24,365 bases of DNA from assembly GCA_001414345.1 (NCBI GenBank), contig LLCB01000534.1:1-24365 (forward strand), read 5' to 3'. The notes beneath the pieces were generated by a model. The model was not told where the DNA came from and did no database searches. It saw only the letters and a list, made by a program, of their open reading frames with translations. Shown in pieces: positions 1 to 10,700 of this stretch. This DNA is from Hymenoscyphus infarciens. Its lineage: Eukaryota; Ascomycota; Leotiomycetes; Helotiales; Helotiaceae. Position numbers and translations under genes: made by a program. Numbering within the stretch: position 1 is the first letter of the stretch; the number at the start of each line of letters is the position of its first letter.

Positions 1-45
1 CCACTGTCCCTGACTAAATACCGGGATTAAATGGGCGTATTTCAG

Positions 46-557
46 CTCATATGCTGGACTCGTCCTATGCATCGATGCTCTATGCCGTAACGCTACTATG
101 ATAGACATGTTACTCGAAGTAAGTCTCGTGGCGACGCGCTCACTTTGTGAGGAGGCCCCCGCGTACGCCCCCCCCCCCCCCCTTAACCCCTTAACCCCTC
201 CATCTTCTCCCATCAACTCTCAACTTCCCCCAGACCCCATCCCTACCCATCTTTCTCAACTAATACCCCCCTCCCAGACAAGGAAAATACAAATACTACA
301 CCCTAGAAAACACCTCCGTAAACCTGACCGTAGTCGACTCTCTCGACTGCACCACCTCAACCGATGGGATAAAAACATGCATACAAAAGCAACCAGTAAC
401 CTTCCCCGTACAAGCGTACGGCCTGGGCGGAACGATGGGGTATTCATCAATGGATGAGGAAGGGAGGGCGGTGACAAGTTGCACGAGTCGAGGGCCGGGG
501 AAGAACCCTATAGTTTTGGAGGAGGAGGGATGTGTTTGGGGTGTGGGCAGTGCTTAG
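46..557 (+). CDS. 3' part of a gene for a cysteine-rich, probably extracellular protein (partial, two visible exons)
   Basis: I do not recognise the family. The visible exons are 46-162 and 278-557, joined by an intron at 163-277 (GTACGC donor, CTAAT before a CCCAG acceptor). An upstream intron appears to end with TTTCAG at 45, and an in-frame stop at 11-13 excludes reading on to the left edge without it. The joined frame gives at least 131 residues ending at TAG 555-557. It contains eight cysteines, including LVLCIDALCRNAT and the C-terminal TSCTSRGPGKN...EEGCVWGVGSA. Three N-glycosylation sequons (NAT, NTS, NLT) suggest a secreted or cell-surface protein. The signal peptide, if present, is outside the window. 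The other donor, GTAAGT at 119, gives a phase that does not fit the 278 exon. The gene converges with the sugar dehydrogenase gene, whose stop is 275 bp away. The exon frame is supported only by its openness and cysteine/sequon content. Confidence 0.5.
168..182. repeat. 15-bp poly-C tract inside an intron
   Basis: An uninterrupted run of C starts 5 bp inside the proposed intron of the left-edge gene and is followed by two TTAACCCC units. It resembles, but does not match, a fungal telomere repeat. It is a likely site of length polymorphism or sequencing error; an indel here would not change the coding frame if the intron is right. Confidence 0.85.
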
Positions 558-832
558 GTTGCTTGCGAAGGAGAGAATCGGGGTTATGAGTATAGAATCA
601 GACCTGCAAGTCGAAAGGGGATTCAGAATTTGAGAGAATCCGGCAAAGTAACATGAAATGAAGGGGGAAAACATGTGTCGACGCAAAATCACTCGCTTCG
701 AAATTCAAAAAAGCTGTGAAATTAAATTTTTCTGCAATTAGTAGTAAACTATCCACCAACTAAACCAAGGAGGTTGCCATAAAATGCTTCTCGTCTATCC
801 CATAAAACTTGATAAAAGCAATATGGTACATG
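558..832. other. intergenic region between two convergent genes
   Basis: This holds the 3' ends of the left-edge plus-strand gene and of the minus-strand dehydrogenase. No gene-like frame, RNA gene or repeat is visible. It becomes A-rich from about 700, as expected for terminator/polyadenylation sequence. Confidence 0.6.
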
Positions 833-2466
833 TCACCCGAAAATGGCCAAGGCAAGCACAGAACCAGCTGCACCACTTCAGGAAAAAGCATTAGTCCAAA
901 GCACATCATTTTGAAATAAAATGCCAAGTGCAAAAAAGGAGTTTACGCAAAGAGTACCGCAGCAAATGATAACTCACAGCCATGCCGCATTTGCAGATCG
1001 TTTATTTACTCCAGTACTATGTTGAGTCGCCGACGCCGGAGGAGCTTCCGAAGAGGCAGGTGTGGATTTACTCGTCTTCGCCATGACCCATAATTCACCG
1101 GTTCTGTCAGAGGTGAACCATAGTCTTCCTTTGCTATCCAAAGACAAACCGACAGGTCGGAAACAATTCTGGGGGCACTTGGTAAGATCGGGATTGGCTA
1201 TGATGGTTCTTGCGCCCGTTGTGCTGTTGGGAGGGGCCACGGGTTTGCCATTGGCGAAGGCGATAGATTGAATTCGATATCCGTCGGGAGGGCTGCGATT
1301 CCTGTGAATTCAATTAGCGGGCACAAAAGGAGGGGCGCTGCAAAAAGGATACCAAGAACCGTGGAACGAAACGTAGGCTTCAGATCCATTGGGTTGAAAT
1401 TTAATGTCCAGGGGCGCATTGTGAGCAGGGAATGTCATGACAGGAGAAACACGGTCGTTGGCACAGAAGGTATCGTTAACAGTGCTATTCTGCTCCATCG
1501 AGAACTGGCTTCCGGTAGTCATACTGCCAAGATCTGGAATGTTGGTATTCCAAACAGCAAAGCAATTTGGATATCCGTAGTTACCACCCTGGTTTTCGGT
1601 CGAGCCGTTTAGGAATCCATGATAGTTCATCTCCTCTCCAGGGTTGTCTTGATGGATGTCGACTCCATTTCTCTTTACATCGTCGGCCGAGTTCTCGACG
1701 CTGTATATTCCTCCGGTCAAAGGCTCTTCTGCCACACCAACCGAGTTTCGAAGACCCCATCCCAAACGCCGACCCGTGGTTGTGAAATCGTAAGGAGGAG
1801 AGGAGGAGGTAATGTTGCTCGTATTGAAGGCTCGGATTTGAGAATGACCGAAATTTAGGACAGAAGCTACCTCATCGAGGTTCTTATCACTGCCACGAGA
1901 GACAACCAGCATACCAGGTGCCTTCTGCGACATTAACAAAGTTCGGGTTACATGGTCCGAATTCGTCATTCCAGTGACGATGGTCTGAGATGCGCTGCCC
2001 ACGGTCCCATCTGTCGCATTGTAACTCCAAGCATGAACAGCGTCAACATCGGAGGCATAGAGGGTGTTGCCATCGTTCGAGAGCGCAATGCCGTGGGAAA
2101 GCTACATTTATTAGCACACGTCTTGCAAACGGAAGGAATAGAATAACTGCTTACGTCTTGGGACTGGATCAAGTCGGTCTTCTTGGAAACCTCTAAACAG
2201 GTGCTTCCGCCATCGTTGAAGGTGAGATGTGCGACGCCCTTGCCTTGCTCAACTAGAAGTAGATTGCCGCTGGCATCAAAGAGAATGCCTCGTGGACTTT
2301 CCAACCCGGTGTAGACTAACTGAGCGCTCCATCCATCTGAAAGTACGGGCGCGGGGTACGAGGGCTTGAGGTTGCAAGTCACTCTCTCGACAGCTGTCTG
2401 GGCTCTGGCGAAGGACAAGAGAGTGCCGAGGAGGAGGGTCATGTGCCTGTTCAAGGTGTACTGCAT
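833..2466 (-). CDS. secreted, GPI-anchored PQQ-dependent sugar (glucose/sorbosone, AA12-type) dehydrogenase
   Basis: Oxidises a pyranose or related sugar at the cell surface, by family knowledge. Exons (minus strand) are 2466-2155, 2101-1353, 1301-978 and 875-833; introns are 2154-2102, 1352-1302 and 977-876. Phases agree throughout, giving 475 residues. Met at 2466 puts a signal peptide at the N-terminus (MQYTLNRHMTLLLGTLLSFARA). The open frame runs further up to 2625 with another hydrophobic stretch, so a longer start cannot be excluded. Beta-propeller landmarks follow in order: GLESPRGILFD, LSHGIALSNDGNTLYASD (from residue 105), RGSDKNLDEVA, GRRLGWGLRNSVG, QDNPGEEMNYHG, GGNYGYPNCFAVWN, SPVMTFPAHNAPLDIKF, FHGSWNR (W354 split by an intron) and FRPVGLSLDSKGRLWFTSD. 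The tail is Ser/Pro/Thr-rich and ends in a short hydrophobic stretch (NAAWLGAAGSVLALAIFG), as in GPI-anchored proteins. That tail needs the last intron, whose acceptor is an unusual GAAG; without it the protein ends at NAAWL (stop at 974). Confidence 0.88.
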
Positions 2467-2881
2467 GACGACGACGACTCCGTAGGAAATAAATGCGGAA
2501 AGTAAGAGCAGGACAGGGAGAGTCGTATCGAGGAAAGAAACTGATACCATGGGAAGAGGGGAGTCGACTTCCGCATGGAAGGCGACTCTAATAAACAAAT
2601 GAATTAGAATTACGGTGCCAAGCAACAGGACCTACTAGTACAGTGGTGAATAGAGATAGAGAGCCTGACATGATCATGGTGAGGAATGTACTGTACATTG
2701 CTGAGAGTCGGGTGTTTGTGTTTGGTACATGTTTGGACTCTCGACCTCTCAGCCACTGACGACCTTGGTCTTGGCATGGGTTGGTGAAATGTGGAGAAAA
2801 CATCGTACAAAGGCGACTCCCCGCATCATACCAGCTTCAAAATTTATCTATCTTTTTATTTTTTTTCTTTCGTTGCAGATG
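2467..2881. other. intergenic region with the dehydrogenase promoter
   Basis: This is the 5' flank of the minus-strand dehydrogenase gene. On the plus strand it ends in a pyrimidine-rich stretch and TTGCAG at 2874-2879, which resembles an intron 3' end and probably preceded the ankyrin pseudogene exon. No upstream ankyrin exon could be recognised. I could not pick out specific binding sites. Confidence 0.5.
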
Positions 2882-3460
2882 CGAGTATAGAAACTGGTGC
2901 TAGCTTGGAATTGTTCGACAACACCGATAAAAACTCCTTTCTCCGATCCCGAAGCTGTTACACCGTTGAAATATTTATTGGAAAGAGGTGCGGATCCAAT
3001 GGCGAGAGATACTAGTAAATGGGGAAGAAACGCATTACATCTCCTCTTCTCTGCTTGGGAGTATAATAGCGCAATGATGGGTGGTAAAGAACGACCACCT
3101 CGAATCGCAAACTCGGCTCAACATTTGATGAACATAGCACTAGAGTTAATTCACCAAAAAGAGCATTCAGGCCTCTCCCCTCTCTTTCTCGCACTCCTAC
3201 GGCTCGCGAAATATAATTACCTCTCCCCTTTTACAGAAGCTGCACAGTTGGCGGACTCAGTTATGGATCTCATTTACTATGAGGCGGACACATATATTAC
3301 ATTCTCCGACGCAGGAGAGCCGTACGCTGGGGAACTAGTCTTGCATTTTCTAGTAAAATATCTGGCTTATGGACCTTAGGCGAAGGAAAGGAGAGAGATA
3401 CTTAGATACCTCTTGCATCTGGGAGATGGTCCTTGGGGGGAGAAAATCCAGGGGATTTAA
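2882..3460 (+). pseudogene. broken ankyrin-repeat gene fragment
   Basis: Ankyrin proteins bind other proteins through about 33-residue helical repeats. The match is carried in pieces. One frame reads GASLELFDNTDK (from about 2899). One frame over, after the A-run near 2928-2933, the text continues as KTPFSDPEAVTPLKYLLERGADPMARD, then RNALHLLF, SGLSPLFLALLRLA and LVLHFLVKYLAYGP. TAG at 3377-3379 stops that frame, yet the same frame goes on as AKERREILRYLLHLGDGPWGEK to TAA at 3458-3460. A frameshift plus an in-frame stop in otherwise coherent repeat sequence argues for a decayed gene. No start codon or upstream exon is visible. Base composition is normal, so this is ordinary decay and not RIP. 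It could alternatively be an expressed truncated gene starting in unseen exons, with the shift being an assembly error. Confidence 0.65.
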
Positions 3461-4527
3461 GGGGGATTTTGAGGCGGGGGAGAAAGGGGTGAGTGGTGGG
3501 CATTGGAGTAAAGGAGGCCTGATGAGCGTGAAAGAGAGGGGGGTGGTGAGGGATGAGGTTATGGGGTAGTTTTTGGGCGCGGAGACAAGGGGAAAGATAT
3601 GGCGGGGGGAGGTTTGAGTTGAAGAGAGAGGGGATATAGATAATTTTCTACTAGTTTAGAGTGTTACATGGAATGCGTTAGCGAAAGTGGACTAGATAAT
3701 GTACAATGGAGAATTTAAACACGATATAGGATAGTATTTAGTGATATTTTGTAATCTTGAAGGTATTGGGATGATTGATAACTTGACCTTGTTATTTCTA
3801 AATCTTCTGGTATAATTGTTTTTCCCGTTGTTGCAGGACATTGGCATATTTCTTGTAGTAATGAGAACGCTGGGTGCCAGTTAGCGATCACCTAGAGCGC
3901 AAACACTTTACAATTATTCGACAACCTGTCGATAGATTTATTCCCAATGTTTATTGTTACTTTGAGTAACCTCCTTCTACTAATTGGCGAGATAATGGAC
4001 ACCGGCTCTACAGGTAAGAAAAAACACGACAATTTGAGGCCTACCAGCTTTTACCTAATTACAACCACAACCACTTCTTAGTAGAAACTGTAAGACGGCT
4101 CTAGGGTTTGCTTAGCATTTTTATTATATTTTTGCGATTCTATTTGGTCGGTTACAGCGTCGTGGTACCGTGTAAAGGGTGAGGCTTTGGTAGGGCTGCC
4201 TGTGCCTTAAATTGGCGTGTTTTTTCTTACCTGTAGAGACCGGTCAGCCAGCTTAGGCGATCAACCCCCTGGATTTTAGCGTGTTGACCAACGCAACACC
4301 CTGTATCGCCAAGTGCTCAGCGCGTAGCGTGGATCTTCCACAAAACACTTCTCACAGTTCAATTGTTCCTCAACCAGCTATGTAGCGAAAAATTTAACGT
4401 CATTTCCCAAGGGTCAACTTGACATCGAAACCCGCAAGCTGTCAGTTCAGACCTCTTTTATCAAGTGCCAGACAGGCAGTGCTTCATTTCCCCTTAGGGA
4501 CAAACGCCGTACCGTTGCAAGGCGATA
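3461..4527. other. intergenic stretch, no gene recognised
   Basis: The first 200 bp (to about 3650) are strongly G/A-rich on the plus strand and broken by stops in the frame that continues the ankyrin fragment; they may be its further-decayed 3' part. The rest is mixed-composition DNA with a pyrimidine run ending in TTGCAG near 3837 that looks like an intron end, but I find no coding frame after it. The last few hundred bases should hold the promoter of the phosphotransferase gene at 4528. Confidence 0.5.
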
Positions 4528-6424
4528 ATGTTAAAAAACTCCTGCAAAGTATTGAGTGGAAGGTTTTCTGTTCGCTCTAAATATGTCTTTCATTTGAAAA
4601 TACCACAAATAAGAACCATGTCGACTGAACTACCAAAAAGCACGTCGCAAAGGCCACTGCAGCTCCCTAGTAAGTCCAGACATCTGAGAGAGGACAGAAC
4701 TGGAAGCTCAAATTTTTAGATTTACAACACAACGATAATCTTTTTATTTTCACGCGAGGCCGGTTTGTTATCGATGAGGAATTTGAGATGTCTCAGCGGC
4801 GTATCAAATTCAATGTTAATGAGTTAGCTCGTGTCGCCGCCGAAGCTGTGGGGGCCAAAATATGTGTGGGCATCGAAAAATATCCTGATGGCATGTACAA
4901 CAAAGCAATGCTCCTCACTATGGACAACGGAACTCAAGTTGTAGCAAAAGTACCGAATCCAAATGCAGGAAAATCTCATTTCACAACAGCAAGTGAAGTG
5001 GCTACTATAGATTTCGTAAGCTCCCACGTTTTCCTTTATGAATAACCGGCCTCAGAACGCTAATCTTGTAGGTGCGGAATGTTCTTAAAACCCCGGTGCC
5101 AGAAGTATTTGCTTGGAGCTCCAAAGCACAAGAAAATCCTGTCGGTGCAGAGTTTATTATCATGGAGAAAGTCCCTGGCATTGAACTTGAACGCGCTTGG
5201 CCAAATATGAAAACCGAAGATAGATTGGCTGTTGTTCAGGAAATCGCTAATTACCAGAAAGCTTGGACATCCGTTTCCTTCAAAAAGTACGGTGGTCTCT
5301 ACTACTCAAAAGACCTCGTTTCGAGTCTAGAAAATGAACCCCTGTATACAGATGCAGATGGCGTTGATGTCAGAGACCCAAGATTTTCTATTGGGCCATC
5401 TACCGGGCGGGAAATGATTGATAATGGAAGAGCGGGCGTGGAATTTAATAGAGGGCCATGTAAGTCTCCGAGTCTTCCAATATTACATCTATGAGACTCA
5501 CGTTTACGAGGGCAAACGATCGAAGAATACCATGAAGCAATTGGACATCGAGAAATTGCAGCAGTTAAACAACTCCCTCAGCTTCCCAAGTCATCAATCA
5601 GTCTCTTCGGACCAGGAACCTACATACCAACAAGAGAGAGAAAACTGAAAGCATTACAATGCTACCTCCAACTCATCAAATTCCTCATTCCCTCTGATCC
5701 TTCCATCACCTCATGCCATCTCTGGCACGGTGACCTACACGTCGCGAATATCTTCGTGAATCCCTTGAAGCCAACCGAGATAACCGGGCTCATAGATTGG
5801 CAATCCACAGAACTCGCACCTCTTTACTTTCATGCTCGACAGCCCCAAATTATTGACTTGGATGGCCAACAATACGTGGGTCGTGAACGTCCAAAACTAC
5901 CAGAAAACTTCGAGACCCTTGATGCGGAGGGGAAGAAACGTGCAAAGGCATTTTTCTTACGGCAATCACTATGTGCACTCTACAATACAATTGTGTACCG
6001 CAATAATCCACGACTTTACGCAGCGTTGGAATTTCAACAGACATTGAGCTACACACTTCTTCTATTACCCCGCAATATGGTCATTGATGGCGAAGCAAGC
6101 TATCTTTCTCAAGTAGCCGCACTGGAACAAGAATGGGAAACAATACCCGGAGCCAAAGGTTCACCATATCCCTGCTTCTTTACCCCGGAGGAAAGAGACG
6201 AGATGGAAGCTCATACGGAGGGTGCACTTTTGGGAATGCAGGCTATGGAGGGAATTCGAGACAGTCTTGAGGAATTATTTCCTGAGCAGGGATGTGTGAG
6301 GGCGGAACTTTATGAGGATGCCATTGATGCGTTAGGTCAGATGAAGGAGCAGGTTATCGACGAATTTGCGAAGAATGAAGAAGAAAGGCGGGTCTGGGAG
6401 AAATGGTGGCCTTTTGGGACTTAA
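4528..6424 (+). CDS. APH-fold phosphotransferase, AIM9-like, probably mitochondrial
   Basis: A kinase-like phosphotransferase of the aminoglycoside phosphotransferase (APH) fold, of the fungal type related to yeast AIM9 (altered inheritance of mitochondria); the substrate is unknown. Exons are 4528-4669, 4720-5015, 5072-5459 and 5511-6424; introns are 50, 56 and 51 bp with GTAAG(T/C) donors. Phases agree and give 579 residues. The first ~38 residues (MLKNSCKVLSGRFSVRSKYV...) are rich in K, R and S with no acidic residue, like a mitochondrial presequence. A later Met at 4618 would remove it. N-lobe: GRFVIDEEF, then VVAKVP with candidate ATP-binding K124. Catalytic loop: HGDLHVAN (H348, D350, N355). 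Metal-binding position: GLIDWQS (D371). A long helical C-terminal part ends in EKWWPFGT. All key residues are present, so it looks active. The stop codon lies only some tens of bases from AT-rich RIP-mutated DNA. Confidence 0.88.
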
Positions 6425-6479
6425 TGTTGTAGATTATCTAGCTCTTATTCAGTGTAGGGAATACGTATAGTTTCTAACT

Positions 6480-7727
6480 GTACTAACTTGCTATATAGTT
6501 AGTTTTTAGGAAATTTTACTTAGTTTTGAATTACTAGTGTAAAACTGCAGTTAGTATAGTTTTATATAGTAAAACTACGTAGTTTTATAAACTAAGTAGC
6601 TTTTAAATATTATATAATATTATATAATAATATATAATAATATATTAAAATTTTATAGTTTTAGCAAGACTATAAGCTAGAAAAGAGGTAAACTAGGCTC
6701 TTTTAAGTAAGATTATTTTTTCTAGCCTTTCTATTAGCTAGGCTCTTACTATCTATCTTATAATAAACTTTAGATTTGTTAGTAGTACTATTATTATAAT
6801 AATAATAATAATATACTATTAAAAGAAGCCTAGATACTCTCTAGAAAGCTAGTAAGAGTTCTATAACCTATACTAAAGATACGCTAACCTCTTATATTCT
6901 TTACTTCTATCTAAGCTAAGGTCTAGGCTGCTACTAGTACTAAAGAGCTACTTTTATAGTACTTTTTATCTATAGTTTTTAAAACTACGATAGTTTACGT
7001 AGTTAGTTTTAATAATTTATTACTTAGTTCTACTAATAGTACTAAAACCGTAGTATAGTTTAGTATATTCAAAACTAGACGAAAACTACGAAAACTATAC
7101 TATTCTCTATACTACTCTTATTATACTAAAACATTGTTTTTATACTATTACCTTAGACCTAAACTAGAATTTTAGTAGAAATACGAAGGAGAAGAAACGA
7201 ACTTAATATATAAGAGTGTTAAGTAATACTAGTTAAAGCTATATTAGATAGTAGAAGCGTAATATAATTAATTACTAGTGATTTAAGATTACTATACTCT
7301 ACGAAAGTACGCGAAAGGTTATAAAAGAGAGTTTTAAACTCTCTAATAGAGTTTAAAACTCCTAGATAGAGATTAAAAGTAGATTTAGAGAATAGTACTC
7401 GAAAGTATAGAAGCTATAGAGATTAATAAGTAGGAATTACAATTATATATTCTCTTTTAAGAAAGAGTCTTATATTATATAATTATCTAATTACTCTCTT
7501 CTTTTTTTTACTACTTCTCTATTATTATAAAATCGCTTCTTTTTAATTTAAGAAAAGTTTACTCTCTTATATACTTTTATCTATATACGTATTTATAAAT
7601 AAGCTTCTAAATTCTTTATTTTTAAACTAGCTTAGACGAATCTATCTACTTTTAAAAGAGAAGAGTAAAAGAGAAAAAAAAGAGAAAGTAATAGAAAGTA
7701 TAAAATTTAAAACTTAAAATTATTAAT
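6480..7727. repeat. AT-rich RIP DNA, element not identified
   Basis: Lies between the phosphotransferase gene and the LINE 3' tail. It contains repeated ACTA/TAGT-rich segments such as variants of TAGTTTTATA, (TAA)n runs near 6795-6815 and a perfect hairpin at 7329-7361. No protein family could be read in either strand by eye. Confidence 0.6.
7329..7361. repeat. perfect 14-bp inverted repeat (hairpin) with 5-bp loop
   Basis: The arms GAGTTTTAAACTCT (7329-7342) and AGAGTTTAAAACTC (7348-7361) are exact reverse complements around CTAAT. Both arms survive intact in RIP-mutated DNA, which is possible because the arms contain no CpA or TpG. It may be a terminal or subterminal part of an unidentified element. 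Confidence 0.8.
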
Positions 7728-10700
7728 TATAATTATTATTATTATTATTCTTACGCTACGTAGGCTATAGGCCGAGCTCTAAGAGTAAGTAGTATATCTT
7801 CTATTCTAGTTTATATAGCCTTTTAGCTTATTCTTCTTCGTCTCTCGAGCTTTCTTATAAGTACGATTCTCCTTTTCTTTAGTTCCTACTACTATCTATT
7901 TAGAGCTTATCTCTCTAACTTAGTAATATAGTAGAGGGGTATAATAGATTAGTATATTTAACCTACTAAGGTATATATTAGTAGTATAAGAGGTATATTT
8001 ACTTCTAGAATTATTAAAGCTAAGGTTTTACTTTCTAATATACCTTAGCTTTCTTCTCCTATCTCTCTCTTTCTTTTACCTCTTTCTTATTCTCCTCTCT
8101 CTCTTTAAGTAATTCTAATACTAGCCTATACTCTTAAAGTCTTCTTAGCCTAAGTAGCTAAGTAGTTACTCTTAGTACTAGTTTCTTATTCACTAATACT
8201 CCTCTTAGCTTTTATAGATCCTTAATCCTCTTTCTTAGAGCTTTTATAAGTATATCTCTTTCTTATAGAATATCCTAGTAAAATAGGACTAGGTGTTCTA
8301 CTATCTCTCTACTGCTTATATAAATATACTATAGTATAACCTAGTTTAGTACTCTTCTTATAAAGAGGAAGGTATTTAGTTCTATTACTCTTATTTATAC
8401 TTAGACGAGTAGTAAGCTCTTTACCTTAGTAAGCCTCTTATAGACCTTTTATAGCTTTTACTTATCTAGGTTAACTTTATCTAACGCTTTTATATATTAT
8501 ATTAGGTTCCTCTCTTAAGTCCTTCTTCTTTAAGTCTCTAATTAGTTCTTCTATTCTATAAGCGTAGTATTATACTTAAATCTCGCTTCTTTTACTTTTT
8601 ACTCCTCTTCTTACTTCTATCTTACTTTCTATAAGTATAGTATTACCTTTTCTACCTTTATTAGTCTACTTCTTCTTCTTCTCTTTAGCCGCGTTACTAT
8701 ATATCTATAGGTGTTCTAGATTAGTTTCTCTAGCTTAGACCTTTAGAACTTTCTCTTAAAAGCAGCTACTTATAGATTAAGATATAAGTCGATTAGTATA
8801 TAGTCTACTTTAACTTCTAGGTTCTAAACTAAGGTAGCTTTATACGCCTCTATTACTACTTATAAGTATTCTAATTATTATATAGAGAAGCTTCTTACTA
8901 TTCCCTTTATATTCCTTTCTTTTAGTATAGTATAGTACTATACTAACGCCTTATATACTATTACGCTTCTTATTACTACTACGTATATCTATCTTACTTA
9001 ATAGTAGTCTACTCTCTATATTTTTCTAGTAAGCCTTATAAGTATAAAGGTTTATATTATAAGCTTCTTCTAGACTCTTTCTTAATATACCTTCTAGTTT
9101 AGTTTCTTATTAAGCTCTACTTCTAAGAATCTTATATATTTAACTAGTATAAGCCTTATCTCTTTAAATTAGACTATCTCTTTCTATAGTACTCTTATTC
9201 TTATAAAGTATATAAGTACTATCTTCTCTAGGCTAAAAGCTATCTCTTACTTATTTATCTACTTATTATATACTCTTTAAGCTATCTTAAGTATTTTATA
9301 GTTTACTACTATACTTTTTAATATTATAAGTAGATTTATATTATCTATAAAGCCTATTATAATAAGCTTATTAATTCTTACTAGGTCTTTATATAGTGTC
9401 GAGGCAAAGAGAATAAATAGTATTAGTAATAGTACTAATCTTTATAGAATATCTTATTTAAAGTCTCTTTTATTTACTAATTATCTATTAAAGAATAGTA
9501 TAGCTCTTTATTTAAAGAGGAAGCTCTCTATTTATATTACTATCTACTATAGAATCTCCTTCTCTCTTAATATATAAAGTAGCTATATATAGTTAATTTA
9601 GTTAAAAGCTTCTACTATGTCTAGTTAGGCTAGAGACGTATAGCTCTTATTTTCTTATATTATATATATACTCTTTATTACTATTCTAATTACTAGATTT
9701 ATATTTTAATACTTCTAGTTATCTATTTATAGTCTTAGTAGTATTACTATTTCCTCTATAAGCTATATAAGCCTTTATACTATTACTTTTTTAAGAATCT
9801 TACTTATAGTCGAGAGTAGTACTATTAGCTAGTAGGCCTCTACCTTACTCTACTTCTTAGTTATTTTACCTAGTTTTCTTAGTACTACTACCTTTATATA
9901 GTAGAAGTAGAATAAGAAGTATTATAAGTAGAAGCTTACTTCTACTATTATAATAAGTACTTTATAAAGTAGTTTATTATAAGCTTTTAAGAAGCTATTT
10001 ACTAGTATATTAAATCTTAGTACTTTCTATAGTACTAATCTTATAGCTATCTTAATATACTTCTTAGTTATACATTAGCTTACTAAGTACCTTCTAGAGA
10101 AGCTCTTAGTATTCTAGTTCTTATTAGAAACGCTTAAGTAGTTAGCTATTAACTCTAGAAAGAACTTTTCTATAAGAATATAGACCTTCTCTTAATAGCT
10201 CTTATCTTTTATTCTATTAAGTAAAATAAGTATTAGTAGTACTAATACTTTTAGTCTTATATATCCTTTAAGATATACCTACTTCTTAAGTGTCTAAAGT
10301 TTCCTTTTATCCTTCGCTACTTCTACTAATACCTCTTTTTAGCTCTTCGTCTTTACTTTTCTACTTACTATTTAGAGTTCTTAAAAAGCGTTATTAAGCT
10401 ACTACCTTAAGCTTCTTATTTAGTACTCCTTCTAAGTCTTTTTATATCTCCTCGCCTTCTCTAATACTTCTTTAACCTCTATGTTTTACTAAGGCTATAC
10501 CCTCTCTCTATCTAGCTTCTAAAGTAGTATTAAGACTTTTACTATCTTTTAAAGGTCTTCTATAAGTCTTTATACTACCTTCTTAAGTTCTTATATATTT
10601 TAGATTATAAGTGTTTCTAAGTAAGAGGCTTCTACTTTAACTAGAATCTTATCTATTAGTCTCTAGCTAAATCTAGACGCTTATAGTACCTTTCTCTCTC

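Noticed and set aside
168..200. possible internal telomere repeat (CCCC/TTAACCCC units)
   Set aside because: The units are TTAACCCC, not the fungal CCCTAA, and only two occur.
98..457. 119-residue open frame reading through the poly-C tract
   Set aside because: It runs through a likely intron with poly-proline from the C-run. The frame that carries sequons and cysteines after 278 is different and ends in a clean stop.
1268..2196. several plus-strand frames over the dehydrogenase gene
   Set aside because: They are antisense shadows of the minus-strand exons, with no motifs.
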